A program made the position numbers and the translations under genes. A stretch of DNA of 64,000 nt from Rhytidiadelphus loreus (taxonomy: Eukaryota; Streptophyta; Bryopsida; Hypnales; Hylocomiaceae), in assembly GCA_947034895.1 (NCBI GenBank), contig OX344765.1:2919001-2983000 (forward strand), in the 5' to 3' direction. Positions 1-12,779 of this stretch are shown here, in pieces. The notes under the pieces were generated by a model that was not told the DNA's origin, made no database searches, and worked only from the letters and a program-made list of their open reading frames with translations. The stretch's first letter is position 1, and every line of letters begins with the position of its first letter.

Positions 1-2276
1 TCGTTCACATTGATTGATATTAGGTACCAATAAATTTTGAATCCTACTAAACACTGTTTATGTATTGCCTTTAGAGGGCATCAATTTTCACTTTGATTTA
101 TGTGAAGGAAAAAACAATCCTATTATTTTGTTTACAATAATTCTTTGGAGTGTCATTTTTTGATGCATATATTCTAGTATTTTAGTGAATAGGAACAATA
201 GGAGCAGTCCAAATGGTGGTCATCACCTTATAAGACTATATTAATTAGTATTTTATACAAGGTGGAGAGATTGTCTTGAATTCTTCCAAAGGGACCATGT
301 TTTATCTTGCAACTACCTTTAAATCTAGAATTTCTTTTTTCAAATGCATACAATATGTAAGTTGTATTGCGAGTTACATTACAAATGGCGTTGGATAATA
401 CTTTAATATTATATCTTCTAAGAGTGAAATTTCTTGTTCATGTTCAATTAATGAATTGATACAACGTATCAAAAGACTCTATGGCTCCTTTTACATAGCA
501 ATTGGTACATGTTTGTTCATCTAATTTTGTTGTGCTTGTTTTTTTGTCCCAAAATGATTTTGTTTGTAACTAGGGTTTGAATTCAAGCATGTGTTGAATG
601 CTCGAGGTATATTCATTGTGCTAACATTATAATGGAATACAAATGGAAGTCATTTTTTTTATTATGTTTAAAACTCATCAAATTAGTTTATGACAAGTTT
701 TTAAAAGCATCCCTACCTTGAAATGTTTGTTGTTGGTTCATTGAAGAATCCAATATGTACCTTTCTTTTAGGGTCTCTTACCTTCTTAGATGAAGGCATG
801 AAATAGGTTTGGCCTTTCAATTGGGAGCTGTTATGTGCAAGCATTAATTGTCATCATGTTCACTTTGTACATTAGAACATCAATGCAAATGCATCAAAGG
901 AAATCGAACACTAAACATCTTTAGCTATGTTTGAATGTTCTAAAAATTCTCATCCTCAAACACAAGTTATAAGCATTTGTCATTTTGAGATAGAAAGTCA
1001 TTAAGATTTGATTAATTTGAAAAAATACTATGGATACCACTTGTTAGTTGATAGCTATATTGGCTTCCTAAATTGATAGTAATTTTATCCCACGTCTTTT
1101 CATAAGTTTAAGCTTTGGTTTGAATTACTAGTAGTTTAGCTATTGAAGGACCTTTGTATCAACTATTATGATATGATGTTTATAAAATGAGTTATGGTTA
1201 AAAATTAGACCATCAATATGCTCTTTATTTAGTTTCAATTTTGAAAAATGGAATTTGTAAAGTATGCAAGTAGGATGGTCTTGATATATGCTAGTAAAAC
1301 AATGTTGATGCTATTTGTGTTAAGTAATGGTGAAATACGGATGTTAATGACTTGGAGTTGCAAATAACCTTATTTTGTTTGAGTTTGGATAAGGTTTTTG
1401 TAGATGGGTGGAAACGAACATGGTATTAAAGATTTGAGAATTTTGGAAGTATAATTTTGAATCAAGGACATCAAAGATAACTGCTACAATGATGAACTTA
1501 CCTCATTGTTATGGTTTGAATGCAATTTCCATCATCCTTTGTTGTGTATTTATAATTTTCAATCATTTTCTAGTGGAATTCTTGAAAGTGAGCATTTGAT
1601 TTATGTTTGCAACATGGTTTTTTTTTAGTGTTTGACATGAATTGAAGTATACAATAGTGACAAAAGTTTATTATTGTGTTGATATGGTTCCAATGCCCCA
1701 TAGTATTGTTAGTTTGCTTCATTGTTGCCCCTCTAATACATCTCAGAGGTTACAAATTTGTCATGTATTTGAACTTTATGGAGTTGTATTTGAAGATAAT
1801 CACATTTACATGTTGATTGTTGACATGACATCCAAATGAAAGGTGATCATCATGGAATGATCAATCCTCTAGTGTATGTCTTGTTTTATTTTAGGACATA
1901 ACTTGAATTGTTAGGAGATAAATTCAATGTTGTGCTTATGTTCTCTTTTAAGGATTCATGTACATAATGAAATTGTTCTTGTAATATTCACAAATCATAA
2001 TTCTAAGATTACATCTTGTGCCTTGTGGATAAGAATGTGGTATTTTGCAACTTTAATATTAGTGTTTAATATTAGATTTGTATAAGAATTGATTGATTGA
2101 TTGATTTGATATCATTCTTTGTATAAGATGATTTCTAGTACATTAGTTAATTGAAATCTACTTGGGACCTTGCTATTTTTAAAGGTTTGGATGTTATTTT
2201 CTAACTACTTTTTTTGGATTTGTTTTGAAGCTATTGTAGAATTTCAATCAATATATTACGTCCTTCATTGAATGAA
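1..2276. other. AT-rich stretch without a supported gene
   Basis: No reading frame here shows codon bias, a recognisable domain or a convincing exon. The DNA is AT-rich with short homopolymer runs and a small (TTGA)n run near 2085-2105. It may contain the promoter of the kinase/NB-ARC/LRR gene that follows, but no core promoter element stands out. Confidence 0.6.
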
Positions 2277-2356
2277 ATGGCGCGCTTTTTGGTGTGGATG
2301 GCAACCTTTTGCTTTATGTTTTGGAACTACATCATGGATATTGTATGGTTCACTAG
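2277..2356 (+). CDS. Candidate first coding exon of the kinase/NB-ARC/LRR gene
   Basis: An ATG at 2277 opens a 26-codon frame that ends with two extra bases at a good donor (TAG|GTAAGC, intron from 2357). The next exon begins at 2791 with one base that completes the codon, so the phase fits exactly. The predicted peptide is short and rich in aromatic and hydrophobic residues (it starts MARFLVWMATF). I do not recognise it as the N-terminus of a known receptor. The phase match could be chance, and the true first exon could lie elsewhere, even outside the window. Confidence 0.3.
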
Positions 2357-2630
2357 GTAAGCATAAATGTTATTTAGTATGTGTAGGTGATTGAAAAGTG
2401 CATTTTAGAATACAACATTGTTCAAATTACAAAGCTCCTTGTATACTTTTTATTTGATTCACTTTGAGTTCTATAAGGATTATTGCTTTAAGCATTTATA
2501 ATGCATATCATCAAACAAAAAAGCATATATTCTAATTTCAATAGACCATTCTCTTACTTGACAATGTTCAATTTTGATGTTTGATTTGTAGACCATGTTT
2601 GGTTAATATATTCAATATCATAGGTTAATT

Positions 2631-2715
2631 CACTACAAGAAACTCGTGTTTTTAGTGACGCATTTTAGGTGATAATCCATAGTGATTTAGTTGTTTTTAT
2701 GTTAACAATGACATC
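2631..2715 (+). mobile_element. Solo end of a CACTA-type miniature element
   Basis: The stretch opens with CACTACAAGAAAC and continues for about 85 bases that closely match, in inverted orientation, the right end of the small element at 9948-10133. No second end is visible nearby, so this is either a truncated copy or one end of something larger. It lies in the presumed first intron of the kinase/NB-ARC/LRR gene. Confidence 0.5.
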
Positions 2716-2790
2716 AAACATAACACCATATTGCTCTCTTTACACCCTATCAAAATATCTCATTGACAATTGATATTAAATACTTTGCAG

Positions 2791-5700
2791 GAAAGACAAG
2801 GATTTCTTACAAGTGCAAAGAGAACATTGTAAAAGACTATGCCATATTATACCAAGTCTTGAGAAATGCTTGAAAGATATGGAAGCATCTTCAAAGACAA
2901 AAGTCTTGAATAAAAATCAATGTGTACATCTTTTTTGCAAACTCATACATGTTATGAAGGGGATCCATCAAATGTTGTCAAGTACTACTGCGGATCTCAA
3001 GTTCCAATCCATTTTGGAAGAATTGTATTGTCTTCAAATGAAAGTAGAAATTGTGGGAAAAAACTGCACTACACAAGTCCGATGGTGTCATTCGGCTATA
3101 TTTCAAGTCCAAAACAAAGAAACTTTTCGCGAGCTACTTTTAGATCTACAATATTGTTATGATACAGCTTGGGATATGTATTCACTCCACCATGCAATTC
3201 AATCAAACAATATCCTACAAATTCAATTTGATGCAACTACCTATGAACAAGTCTTTGAAGATGGACAAGCACTTAAAAAGAAGCTTGAACTTGTACTTCA
3301 AGAAGAAGTGTCAAAGGATTATGAAATAGCGCAACATTTATTATTGAGACTCAGAAATTCGGATCGAGTTGATGGTGGAGACTTGGATGCTTTGGAGTTC
3401 CCTAATGATTTCAAGACACCAAAATTAATCCAAAAATTAGGAAAATATGGAGATGTGTACAAATCAAATTGGTTGGGCCTAACATGTGCCACAAAAGTGT
3501 TGAAAGTTGAGTCTGGAAATCTCATGAAATCTCGAAAAGAGGCTGGCATCTTGTCTGGCTTGAGCCATCCCAATCTTGTCCAATTTTATGGTTGTGGGAC
3601 TACCAAAAAAATAGATGAAAATGATGAAAATGATGAAATCTGTGAGATGCATTTGGTGATGGAACTTATGGAAACAAGCTTGTCATCCATATTGAAGAAA
3701 GCAAAAATACCTTTATCCTATCATCTTGCAATTGATATCATGCACCAAATTGCAAAAGGTGTGTATTACCTTCATGACATGCAAGTTGCTCATCTTGACT
3801 TGAAACCTGATAATGTGTTGTCAAGTTCAATACCTATAGAGGATTTGAATCCTTGTCGCATATTCAAGGTCATTGATTATGGAGAATCTCGAATAGAGGT
3901 TTGTAGCAATCCAAAGGATCCAAAGCCATCAAAGTATACGTTTGGAACACCTGGGTATATGTCCCCTGAAGTGATCAAGGAAAGTAAAACTCCATTGTAT
4001 CCATTTCAAGCTGATGTATGGTCATTTGCCATGATATGTTCAGAGATTCTCTCTGGAAAGATTCCATACTCTAGTTTGAAACGAAAAGATTTTTATGAGC
4101 AAATCATATCTACTGGTGGTATGGAGAATAGAAAATTGCGACCGGATCTACCCAACAATTGCAAAGAATTGACGAACTTAATCCAAGAATGTTGGTCCCA
4201 AGACCCTCTTCAACGACCAACATTTTCCAACATTTGTGAAAGGCTCACAAGTTTAAAGAAGTATTTTTTGAAGGGAACATATTCATACAAGGAGGTTCCA
4301 TGTTTTGATTCACCTTATGAAGTCCATCATGTACCAAAGGTATGAAATAGTTGAACTACAAAACTCCTTTAGTGATTTTAATTAATTCTCTTTGATAATT
4401 GACATTAAGGATTGAAAGGGAAGTGTTTTATATTTTATTATATGAAATCGATTTTGTAAATATGACTTTTGCATTTATACAGGTGGTTGAAACAATTGCA
4501 CCATCAAAGGAATTTCCAGTTGATTTAGATCAACAATTGTCTAAAGCCAAAGGGCTTTTGAAGATGCATTATGTAGGCATCATTGGCATGGGTGGAATTG
4601 GCAAGACCACACTAGCAAAGGCAATACTTGAGGATGCAAAAGTGAATTCATCATACGATGCATCATGCTTTGTAGCACAACCTGAAAAGGGTCAAAGTTC
4701 ATATGACATATTGTGTAAGATATTACCAAGACTTGGGGATGATAGGAAACCCGCAAATTTTGGAGATGCCAAGGAGATGATGAAAGAACTCTTGGTTAAA
4801 AAGAAGGTTCTTTTAATACTAGATGATGTCAAGGAAGAAGCCTTAGTGCATGATATTGCACCTCCTTACATTGTACAAGCCAGTAAGGGTACCACAATAA
4901 TTATCACAACACGCAAATGGAGTACGATAGAATCATTTGTGGACATTGACAAAAGATTGGATGTTAAATTGTTGAATATAAAGGCAGCAACAATGCTTTT
5001 CACCTCTCACCTTTCTTGGGGTGCAACTCCCTTATCACCAGACTTTGAAAATTTACGCAAACGTATTGTGAAAGCTTGCAATGGCTTGCCTTTGAGCTTG
5101 AAAGTGATGGGTGCATTTCTTCATCGGAAAGAGAGATTGCGAAGTTGGGAACGAGCATTGCAAAGGATTGCAAGAGGAAGTAATTTGGATGGTGATGAAG
5201 TAATTTGGAACACCTTGAAAATAAGCTATGATGGATTGAACAATGAAGTTGAGAAGATGATGTTTTTGGACATGGCTTGTTTCTTCTGTAGAGATGTCTA
5301 TCCATCTGGTATATCAAAAGAGACAATCTTGTACATGTGGTCCAAAGATGGTATTCTTCCAACGGGTGAATTGCAAAGATTGATCGACATGTCATTGTTG
5401 AAGTTGAATAAAGATGGTGCCATTTTAGAAATGCATGACCAACTACGTGATATGGGACGGAAGACTGCAAAAGATACAAGAATTTGGAAAGTGTCTATGA
5501 TTCCAGAAAGCGGATTTGTAAGCAAGGTAATATTCTATTGGTGTAATTGACATTATAAGAATTGCATGTTTTATTATATAGATTAATTTGAAATCAATTA
5601 GTAAGCATATGAACCTATATTGTTCCAAAAATCATAAGTTTCAAAATCTGTTGAAAAAATCAATTCTCATTTAAAGTCTTCGTATAAAGATGTAATCCAT

Positions 5701-8700
5701 TCTAATTTAAGTTTTTTTGAATGCAGATTGATAAGAATCTGCAAGGCATTTCTTTGCAAGGGAATATGAACCATCACCAACCTCTAGTCAATCCTCCCCC
5801 TAATTTTGATTTTCAAGAACTTCGTATATTGATTTTGGTGAGCACTTTGGGCAATCCAAAAGCGTGTTTTGACGATTTGGATTTATTACTTCAATTAGCT
5901 TCACAATGTTCTAAATTGGAGGCAGTTATAGTGCAAAACTCTCAAATTTTGACTAAATCATCACTTCCACTTGCTATAGATATTGCCATTACTTTGAATT
6001 TGAGGATATCAGACATTTTCCGTACATGTGCATCATTGAAGATTCTTGATCTAATAGGGCTTGGATTTCTTGAGCACTTACCAAACAAATTTGCATCAAG
6101 CAATACCCTATTGAGACTAGATTTAAGTTTTTGCAATGCATTGATAGCATTGCCCAAAGAAATAGAGAACTTGGTTTTGTTGACTACACTCAATTTGGAA
6201 GCGTGCTCAAACTTCTTGGCATTACCAAACCAAATAGGAAATTTGACTTCTTTGACAAGTCTCAATTTGAGTGGGTGTTCAAGGATGACAACATTGCCGA
6301 AAGAGGTGGGAAACTTGACTTCTGTGAAAAGTCTCAATTTGAGTGGGTGTTCAAGGATGACAGTGTTGCCAAAAGAGGTGGGGAACTTGACTTCCATGAC
6401 AAGTTTCAATTTGGATTGGTGTTCAAGCTTGGTAACATTGCCGGTAGAAATAGGAAACTTGACTTCATTGACCACTTTAGATTTGAGTGGGTGTTCAAGC
6501 TTGGTGGCATTACCGAAGGAAGTAGGGAACTTGACTTCCTTGACAAGTCTCAATTTGTTTAGGTGTTCACGCTTGGTGACATTGCCTAAGGAAGTAGGAA
6601 ACTTGACTTCCTTGACAAGTCTTTCTTTTAAAAGGTGTTCAAGCTTAGAGGCATTGCCCAAGGAAGTAGGGAACTTGACATCCTTGACAAGTCTTTCTTT
6701 GAGAAGGTGTTCAAACTTGGAGGCATTACTCAAGGAAGTTGGGAACTTGACTTCTTTGACATGGCTTGACTTGAATGGGTGTTCAAGATTGGTGGTGTTG
6801 CCAAAAGAAGTGTGGAACTTGACTTCTTTGACAATGCTTGATTTAGGTTCTTGTTCAAACTTGATGGCATTGCCAAAAGAAGTTGGAAACTTGACTTCTT
6901 TGACAAGACTCAAATTGGATGGGTGTTCAAGCTTGGCAACATTGCCAACAGAAATAGGAAACTTGACTTCCTTGACAAAATTTACTTCTGGTGGGTGTTC
7001 AAGCTTGGAGACATTGCCCAAGGAAGTGTGGAACTTAACTTCTTTAACAAGACTCAAATTAGATGGGTTTTCAAGCTTGGAGACATTGCCCAAGGAAGTG
7101 TGGAATTTGACTTCTTTGACAAGACTCAAATTAGATGGGTTTTCAAGTTTGGAGGCATTGCCCAAGGAAGTAGGGAACTTGACATCCTTGACAAGTCTTA
7201 CTTTTAGAAGGTGTTCAAATTTGGAGGCATTGCCCAAGGAAGTAGGGAACTTGACTTCTTTGACATGGCTCAACTTGAATGGGTGTTCAAGATTGGTGGC
7301 ACTGCCAAAAGAAGTGTGGAACTTGACCTCTTTGACAATGCTTGATTTAGGTTCTTGTTCAAACTTGATGGCATTGCCAAAAGAAGTTGGAAACTTGACT
7401 TCTTTGACAAGACTCGAATTGGATGGGTGTTCAAGTTTGGCAACATTGCCAACAGAAATAGGTAACTTGACTTCCTTGACAAGGTTTACCTCTGGTGGGT
7501 CTTCAAGCTTAGAGACATTGCCCAAGGAAGTGTGGAATTTGACTTCTTTGACAAGACTCAAATTAGATGGGTTTTCAAGTTTGGAGGCATTGCCTAAGGA
7601 AGTAGGGAACTTAACTTCCTTGACAAGTCTTACTTTTAGAAGGTGTTCAAACTTGGAGGCATTGCCCAAGGAAGTAGGGAACTTGACTTCTTTGACATGG
7701 CTCAACTTGAATGGGTGTTCAAGATTGGTGGAGTTGCCAAAAGAAGTGTGGAACTTGATTTCTTTGACAACGCTTGATTTAAGTTCTTGTTCAAACTTGG
7801 TGGCATTGCCAAAGGAAGTGGGCAATTTGACTTCATTGATAGGTCTTACTTTAAGTAAGTGTTCAAGCTTGGTGACAATACCTAAAGAAGTGGAGAACAT
7901 GACTTCTATGACTAGTCTAAATTTAGATGGGTGTTCAAGCTTGGCAACATTGCCGATAGAAATAGGAAACTTGACTTCCTTGACCACTCTAGATTTCAGT
8001 GAGTGTTCAAGCTTGGTGACATTGCCCAAGGAAATAGGGAACTTGATTTTCTTGACAAGTCTTTCTTTTGGTAGGTGTTCAAGCTTAGAGACATTGCCCA
8101 AGGAAGTAGGGAACTTGACTTCCTTGACAAGTCTTACTTTTAGAAGGTGTTCAAACTTGGAGGCATTGCCTAAGGAAGTAGGGAACTTGACTTCCTTGAC
8201 ATGGCTCAACTTGAATGGGTGTTCAAGATTGGTGGAGTTGCCAAAAGAAGTGTGGAACTTGACTTCTTTGACAACGCTTGATTTAGGTTCTTGTTCAAAA
8301 TTGATGGTATTACCAAAAGAAGTAGGGAACTTAACTTCTTTGACAAGTCTTACTTTCGGACGGTGTTCAAGCTTGAAGACATTGCCCAAGGAAGTGTGGA
8401 ACTTGACTTCTTTGACAAGTCTTACTTTGAATGGGTGTTCAAGTTTAAAGGCATTGCCCAGAAAAGTAGGGCAATTAACTTCTTTGATAAGGCTTGATTT
8501 AGGTTCTTGTTCAAATTTGGTGGCATTGCCTAAAGAAGTGTGGAACTTGACTTCCCTGACAAGTCTTACTTTGAATGGGTGTTCAAGTTTAAAGGCATTG
8601 CCCAAAGAAGCAGGGAACTTAACTTCTTTGACAACGCTTGATTTAGGTTCTTGTTCAAATTTGGTGGCATTGCCTAAAGAATTGTGGAACTTGACTTCTT

Positions 8701-9365
8701 TGACAAGTCTTACTTTAGGTGGGTGTTCAAGCATGGTGACATTGCCCAAGGAGGTAGGAAACTTGACTTCTTTGATAAGACTCACATTGGATGGGTGTTC
8801 AAGTTTGGTGACATTGCCCAAGGAAATCGGGAACTTGACTTCTTTGACAAGTCTTACTTTCAGAAGGTGTTTAAGCTTGGAGGCATTGCCAAAGGAAGTA
8901 GAGAACTTGACTTGTTTAAGAAGTCTTACTTTCAGAAGGTGTTCAAGCTTGAAGGCATTGCCAGAGGAAATAGGGAACTTGATTTCCTTGACAAAGATCA
9001 AATTGGATAGGTGTTCAAGCTTGGTGACATTGCCTAGGGAAATAGGGAACTTGACTTCCTTGACAAGGCTCACATTGAATGGGTGTTCAAGCTTGGTGGC
9101 ATTGCCCAAGGAAGTGGGCAACTTAACTTCCTTGACAAGACTCAATTTGGATGGGTGTTCAAGTTTGGTGGCATTGCCCAAGGAAGTGGGCAACTTAACT
9201 TCCTTGACAAGGCTCAATTTGGATGGGTGTTCAAGTTTGGTGGCATTGCCCAAGGAAGTGTGGAACTTGACTTCCTTGACAAGACTTAGTTTTGATGGGT
9301 GTTCAAGCTTGGTGGCATTGCCTAAGGAAGTGGGCAACTTGACTTCCTCGACAAGTCCCTTTTGA
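2791..9365 (+). CDS. Protein kinase / NB-ARC / LRR immune-receptor-like protein
   Basis: Supported exons are 2791-4339, 4483-5526 and 5727-9365 (stop). All three junctions have AG/GT borders and keep phase, giving at least 2076 residues. The 5' end is uncertain because the exon starting at 2791 follows an acceptor (TTTGCAG). Residues about 1-205 are alpha-helical and may correspond to the helical bundle that precedes kinase domains in plant MLKL-like proteins (inference). The kinase domain follows at about 3415-4260: a loop with GKYGDVYKS, the lysine in ATKVLK, HLDLKPDN as catalytic loop (3791-3814), DYG instead of DFG (3875-3883) and GYMSPE. The NB-ARC domain runs 4483-5526: P-loop GMGGIGKTT, kinase-2 LLILDDV, TTIIITTR, GLPL, FLDMACFF and MHD (5431-5439). 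The last exon is a linker, then about 45 LRRs. Proteins of this order are known from mosses as kinase-NBS-LRR resistance-type proteins, expected to be cytoplasmic sensors. Ligand and signalling output are unknown. Confidence 0.9.
6110..9360 (+). repeat. Array of about 45 in-frame 72-bp LRR units
   Basis: Each unit encodes 24 residues of the pattern LPKEVGNLTSLTxLxLxxCS. Unit length looks constant: four occurrences of one diagnostic unit start at 6836, 7340, 7772 and 8276, spaced 504, 432 and 504 bases, all multiples of 72. Blocks of six to seven units therefore recur as higher-order copies, pointing to unequal exchange or conversion within the array. The strict 72-bp period also leaves the reverse strand almost free of stops (5942-9337), which I treat as an artefact. 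Confidence 0.9.
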
Positions 9366-9520
9366 GTGAATGTGCAAAATTGACAATGTAGTTAAAGGAA
9401 GTGGGGAACTTGACTTCTTTGACAAGTTTCAATTAGGGTAGGTAGTCAAGGTTGGCAACATTGCAAAAGAAAGTAGAGAAGATATTTTATTTGATTAGAT
9501 TCAATGTAGATGGATGTATT
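9366..9520 (+). pseudogene. Degenerate LRR units beyond the stop codon
   Basis: After the TGA at 9363-9365 the DNA still resembles LRR units: segments match the GNLTSLTS pattern around 9395-9440, and a decayed unit continues to about 9480. They contain stops and shifted frames. The present stop therefore truncates an array that was once longer, and the translated protein ends abruptly in TSSTSPF without a capping domain. Confidence 0.7.
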
Positions 9521-9947
9521 TCATTAAGTTCCTTTCCAACGAATTTGGGATACATATCTTTAATAGAAATTATTTGTAAAATAATTATTCAACTTAAAAG
9601 TCTATATGTTGGCTAAAATGTCCTCATTAACTTCCTTGGCTAATCTTAAAGGCAATTATTTTTTGCCTTTAAGATGATTATCATTGTGGAGTGGATTGTA
9701 GTGGATGCAACATGACCCATATGATTGGGCCTTGCATAAAAGTAAATTTCCTTTCAAAATTGATAGGATTTGTGTTTAAAATGTTTAATAAAATTGAAGC
9801 TATCATTATAAAGTTGAGACCAATGACAAATTACAATCTTGATTTGCTATAAGTAAGTTTTAATGCATAGTTTATAGTTGCACTTTGGATTGAATACACA
9901 ATTTATTGTAGATGATGTACAATTGTACATGCATAATTCAGTTTTAG

Positions 9948-10133
9948 CTTTAGAAGAAATACGTATTATACGTGACAAATTTTAGATTAGATTGAATGTA
10001 TTTTTATGTCAACAATAACAAACAATGTAACATTAAGATACTATGTTGAACATTATTGTTGACATAAAAACATCAATTGTTGCATTGGATGTCACCTAAA
10101 ATTCATCACTTGAAACATGAGTTTCTTCTAGTG
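9948..10133. mobile_element. Miniature CACTA-like element (186 bp)
   Basis: The two ends are inverted copies of about 75 bases: a left end reading TAGAAGAAAT and a right end whose reverse complement begins CACTAGAAGAAAC. Internal arms share a TTTTTATGTCAACAATAA motif in inverted orientation. The left end is more degenerate. Flanking triplets are TAG and GAG, so a clean target duplication is not preserved. There is no coding capacity. Confidence 0.6.
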
Positions 10134-10600
10134 GAGATTGAAGTCCCTACAGAGATCAATTTCAATTTTTTTGGAAACTATATCAATTAAAAGATAGTGT
10201 CCATTTAATTCAAAGGGGGAGAATTTTATATAATATGTAGGGCTACTATAGGGTCCATGAAATGCTACATACTCTAATATATAAAAATTAGGTTATGTAA
10301 AAACATCATGTCATAGAATTTTTTATTAATAAATTAATCTTGACAAATAGTGTGGATGTTAAAATGAATTTAGTTATTAAAATCTACAATGAAGGGTGGT
10401 TGATTGAAATTGTGCCATAGTACTAGTAGTGTATGTATAAGAACATTTAAGTATAAATATAAGACATTGACCACAAGTTGCAAAAATTTGTACATTGCAC
10501 AAATATGGAGGTTCATGTAGTGGACTCAATGAATTAAAAATTGTACAACATGAAGATAAAGTTTATAAGTCCATTTAACATTAGAGGATTTTTCATGCCA

Positions 10601-10847
10601 TTGAGAGACCGCCAGTTCCCTAATGTTCCCGGACTATGGGAACATCGCAGAAGTAGTAGTCCGGCTTAGCACAGAGACTGTCACATCAAACTACATTAAT
10701 TAATTAATTTTTAAATATTTTTTGAATTATTATTTTTAAATTAAATTTAAAAATTTAAAAATTGGATTTTATTTATTTATTATTAAATAATTTGACTGTC
10801 CGGCCATGGTTAACAACATGGGGAACCGTGGCCGGATGGTCTCTCAA
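10601..10847. mobile_element. 247-bp inverted-repeat element
   Basis: TTGAGAGACC at 10601 is mirrored by GGTCTCTCAA at 10838-10847. Inside these lie GC-rich arms (GTTCCC, CCGG motifs), and the centre is a pure A/T stretch (about 10690-10790). No target-site duplication is clear. It is non-coding and is best read as a miniature inverted-repeat element of undetermined superfamily. Confidence 0.6.
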
Positions 10848-11639
10848 AGGCCTCATTTCTCCCCTAATGCTTCAATCTTTCAAGTCACATGTGTTAAACA
10901 CACGTGTAGAGAATGGGATGTTTACAAGACAATTTGAGTAAAGATTTTAAAATGTACTTGTTATTAAAAACCGCCACTTCATAAACTTGAATAGATTGTT
11001 AACTTGTAAGTTTCATGAAATTTTGTTGGGAGCTTATTTATGATAAAATAAAAACTACCCTAATTTTTAGTGGGATTTCACCGCTACCTAGGTAATTTCT
11101 ATGAAATTTCCAATGCTTGATAAACGCGGTTGACTTCCCATGGAGTCATCTTCTGCAATCCAAAAAAATATGAAACTTTTTGGGGAACTCCTAAGAGGTC
11201 CCTTAAAGCTAAGTGTAAGTTCATCTTGGAACTTGACACTAATAATTGTAGGATGAAAATTCCGACTTCTTGGTTTTAATTCCTTCGAGGAGGAATCATT
11301 CCCGTAATAGGGAATCTCGACAATCTAACTCCACTGTTACACTCTTGTCATGTTTTTTAGTTAACTACAACAAAAACAATATTTTATGACTGCAAAGTAT
11401 GACTGCAGTGAGTTGTAAAATCAAAAAATATGACTCATGCAGAAATCACTGTAGATGACTCAGAATATGACTAACTAAAGTTGTTTAGAAGCAGTCGCTT
11501 CAGACATCAATCATATTGGCAATCATACAAGTTGAGGGGTATAAATAGCCATATTTAGCCATAGTATGCCAAGAAGGCATATATTTTAACTATCTTTGAC
11601 TTTTTCTTGAGCTGCCTGGATAAATGAAAAAATCCTACG

Positions 11640-12010
11640 TGGAGTATGACTACAAATCTACAATGAGTCATATTTTTTAATGACGTGAAATATGACTGAG
11701 GTGAGTCATATATTTTGTTACTGTGGAATATGACTGCGTTGAGTTATATTTTTGATGACATGGAATATGACTGCGGTGAGTCATATTTTTTGTTATTATG
11801 GAATATGACTACGGTGAGTCATATTTTTTGTTGATGTGGAATATAACTACGGTGAATTATATTTTTTGTTGATGTAGAATATGACTGCAGCGAGTCATAT
11901 TTTTTGTTGATGTAGAATATGACTCAAGTGAGTCATATTTTTAGCTAATGTTGGAATATGACTCTCTTGAATTATATTTTTGAATGATGTGAGTGATATT
12001 CCAGATGATT
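11640..12010. repeat. Subterminal AATATGACT / AGTCATATT tandem array
   Basis: A unit of roughly 40-60 bases is repeated about six times. Each contains GAATATGACT, a short G-rich spacer (GCGGTGAG) and GTCATATTTTT, so the motif and its inverse alternate. Such subterminal arrays are the usual transposase-binding regions of CACTA elements; binding here is an inference. Confidence 0.65.
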
Positions 12011-12779
12011 AACAATCATATTTCTTAGATTTGTATGTGATTGAGGTGATTGAGGTAATTGAGGTTCAAAATAGCTTCAATTACAAACTACCATCATGTT
12101 TTCCATACATTTTAAATGGATTTGACACATTGCAATCATACATTAAAATGATTTAACAATTGAATAAAAGATTTCATGTAATTAAAAACAAATACATATG
12201 ATTTTAAAGATATACAAAAAACAATTATATTGGAGAGGGAATATATAAGAAGGAATGTGATTCCTTTCAATGACATTTATAATTTATTAGTCACAAATAC
12301 AAAATATGTATATCACAATGAATTATTTACACAAGTCAATAGAGACTATATTTCTTACAATAATATGAAGTGAGTTGCAAGTAGCCTCCAACGACTTTGT
12401 TCCAATTTTGTTGCCTGCATATACAATTAAAGAAATAGGAGGTTAATTTTTAATGAACATACAACAAAGCTCAATCTTCAAAAGTTTACAACAATAGAAA
12501 ATATGTAATACAAATTTAGGATAAGAAGAAAAACAATGGTGATGCAATGAACAAGAAGAAAAAAGGCAACAAGTGCTAAAAGATAACAACAAATACAAGT
12601 TAAGATGCATAAGAAACAATAAGGAGCAACTACTTAGAGGGAACAAGAAACAACAAAAAAGAATTAAGATGCAATAAAAAGAAACAAGAAACAAAAAGAG
12701 AGAACAAAAAGTAAGAAAGAAAAAAGAAGAAGAAAAAAGAATTAAGATGCAAAAACAAAAAAACAAAAAGCAAGAGTGA

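Noticed and set aside
6131..9289. Several plus-strand frames of 68-143 codons in another frame of the LRR exon
   Set aside because: Shadows of the same 72-bp repeats; they have no independent start context or domain.
5942..9337. A 1131-codon open frame on the minus strand opposite the LRR exon
   Set aside because: It is a by-product of the strict 72-bp period: one stop-free antisense unit repeated 45 times. The sense frame matches known LRRs and continues an NB-ARC exon with correct splicing.
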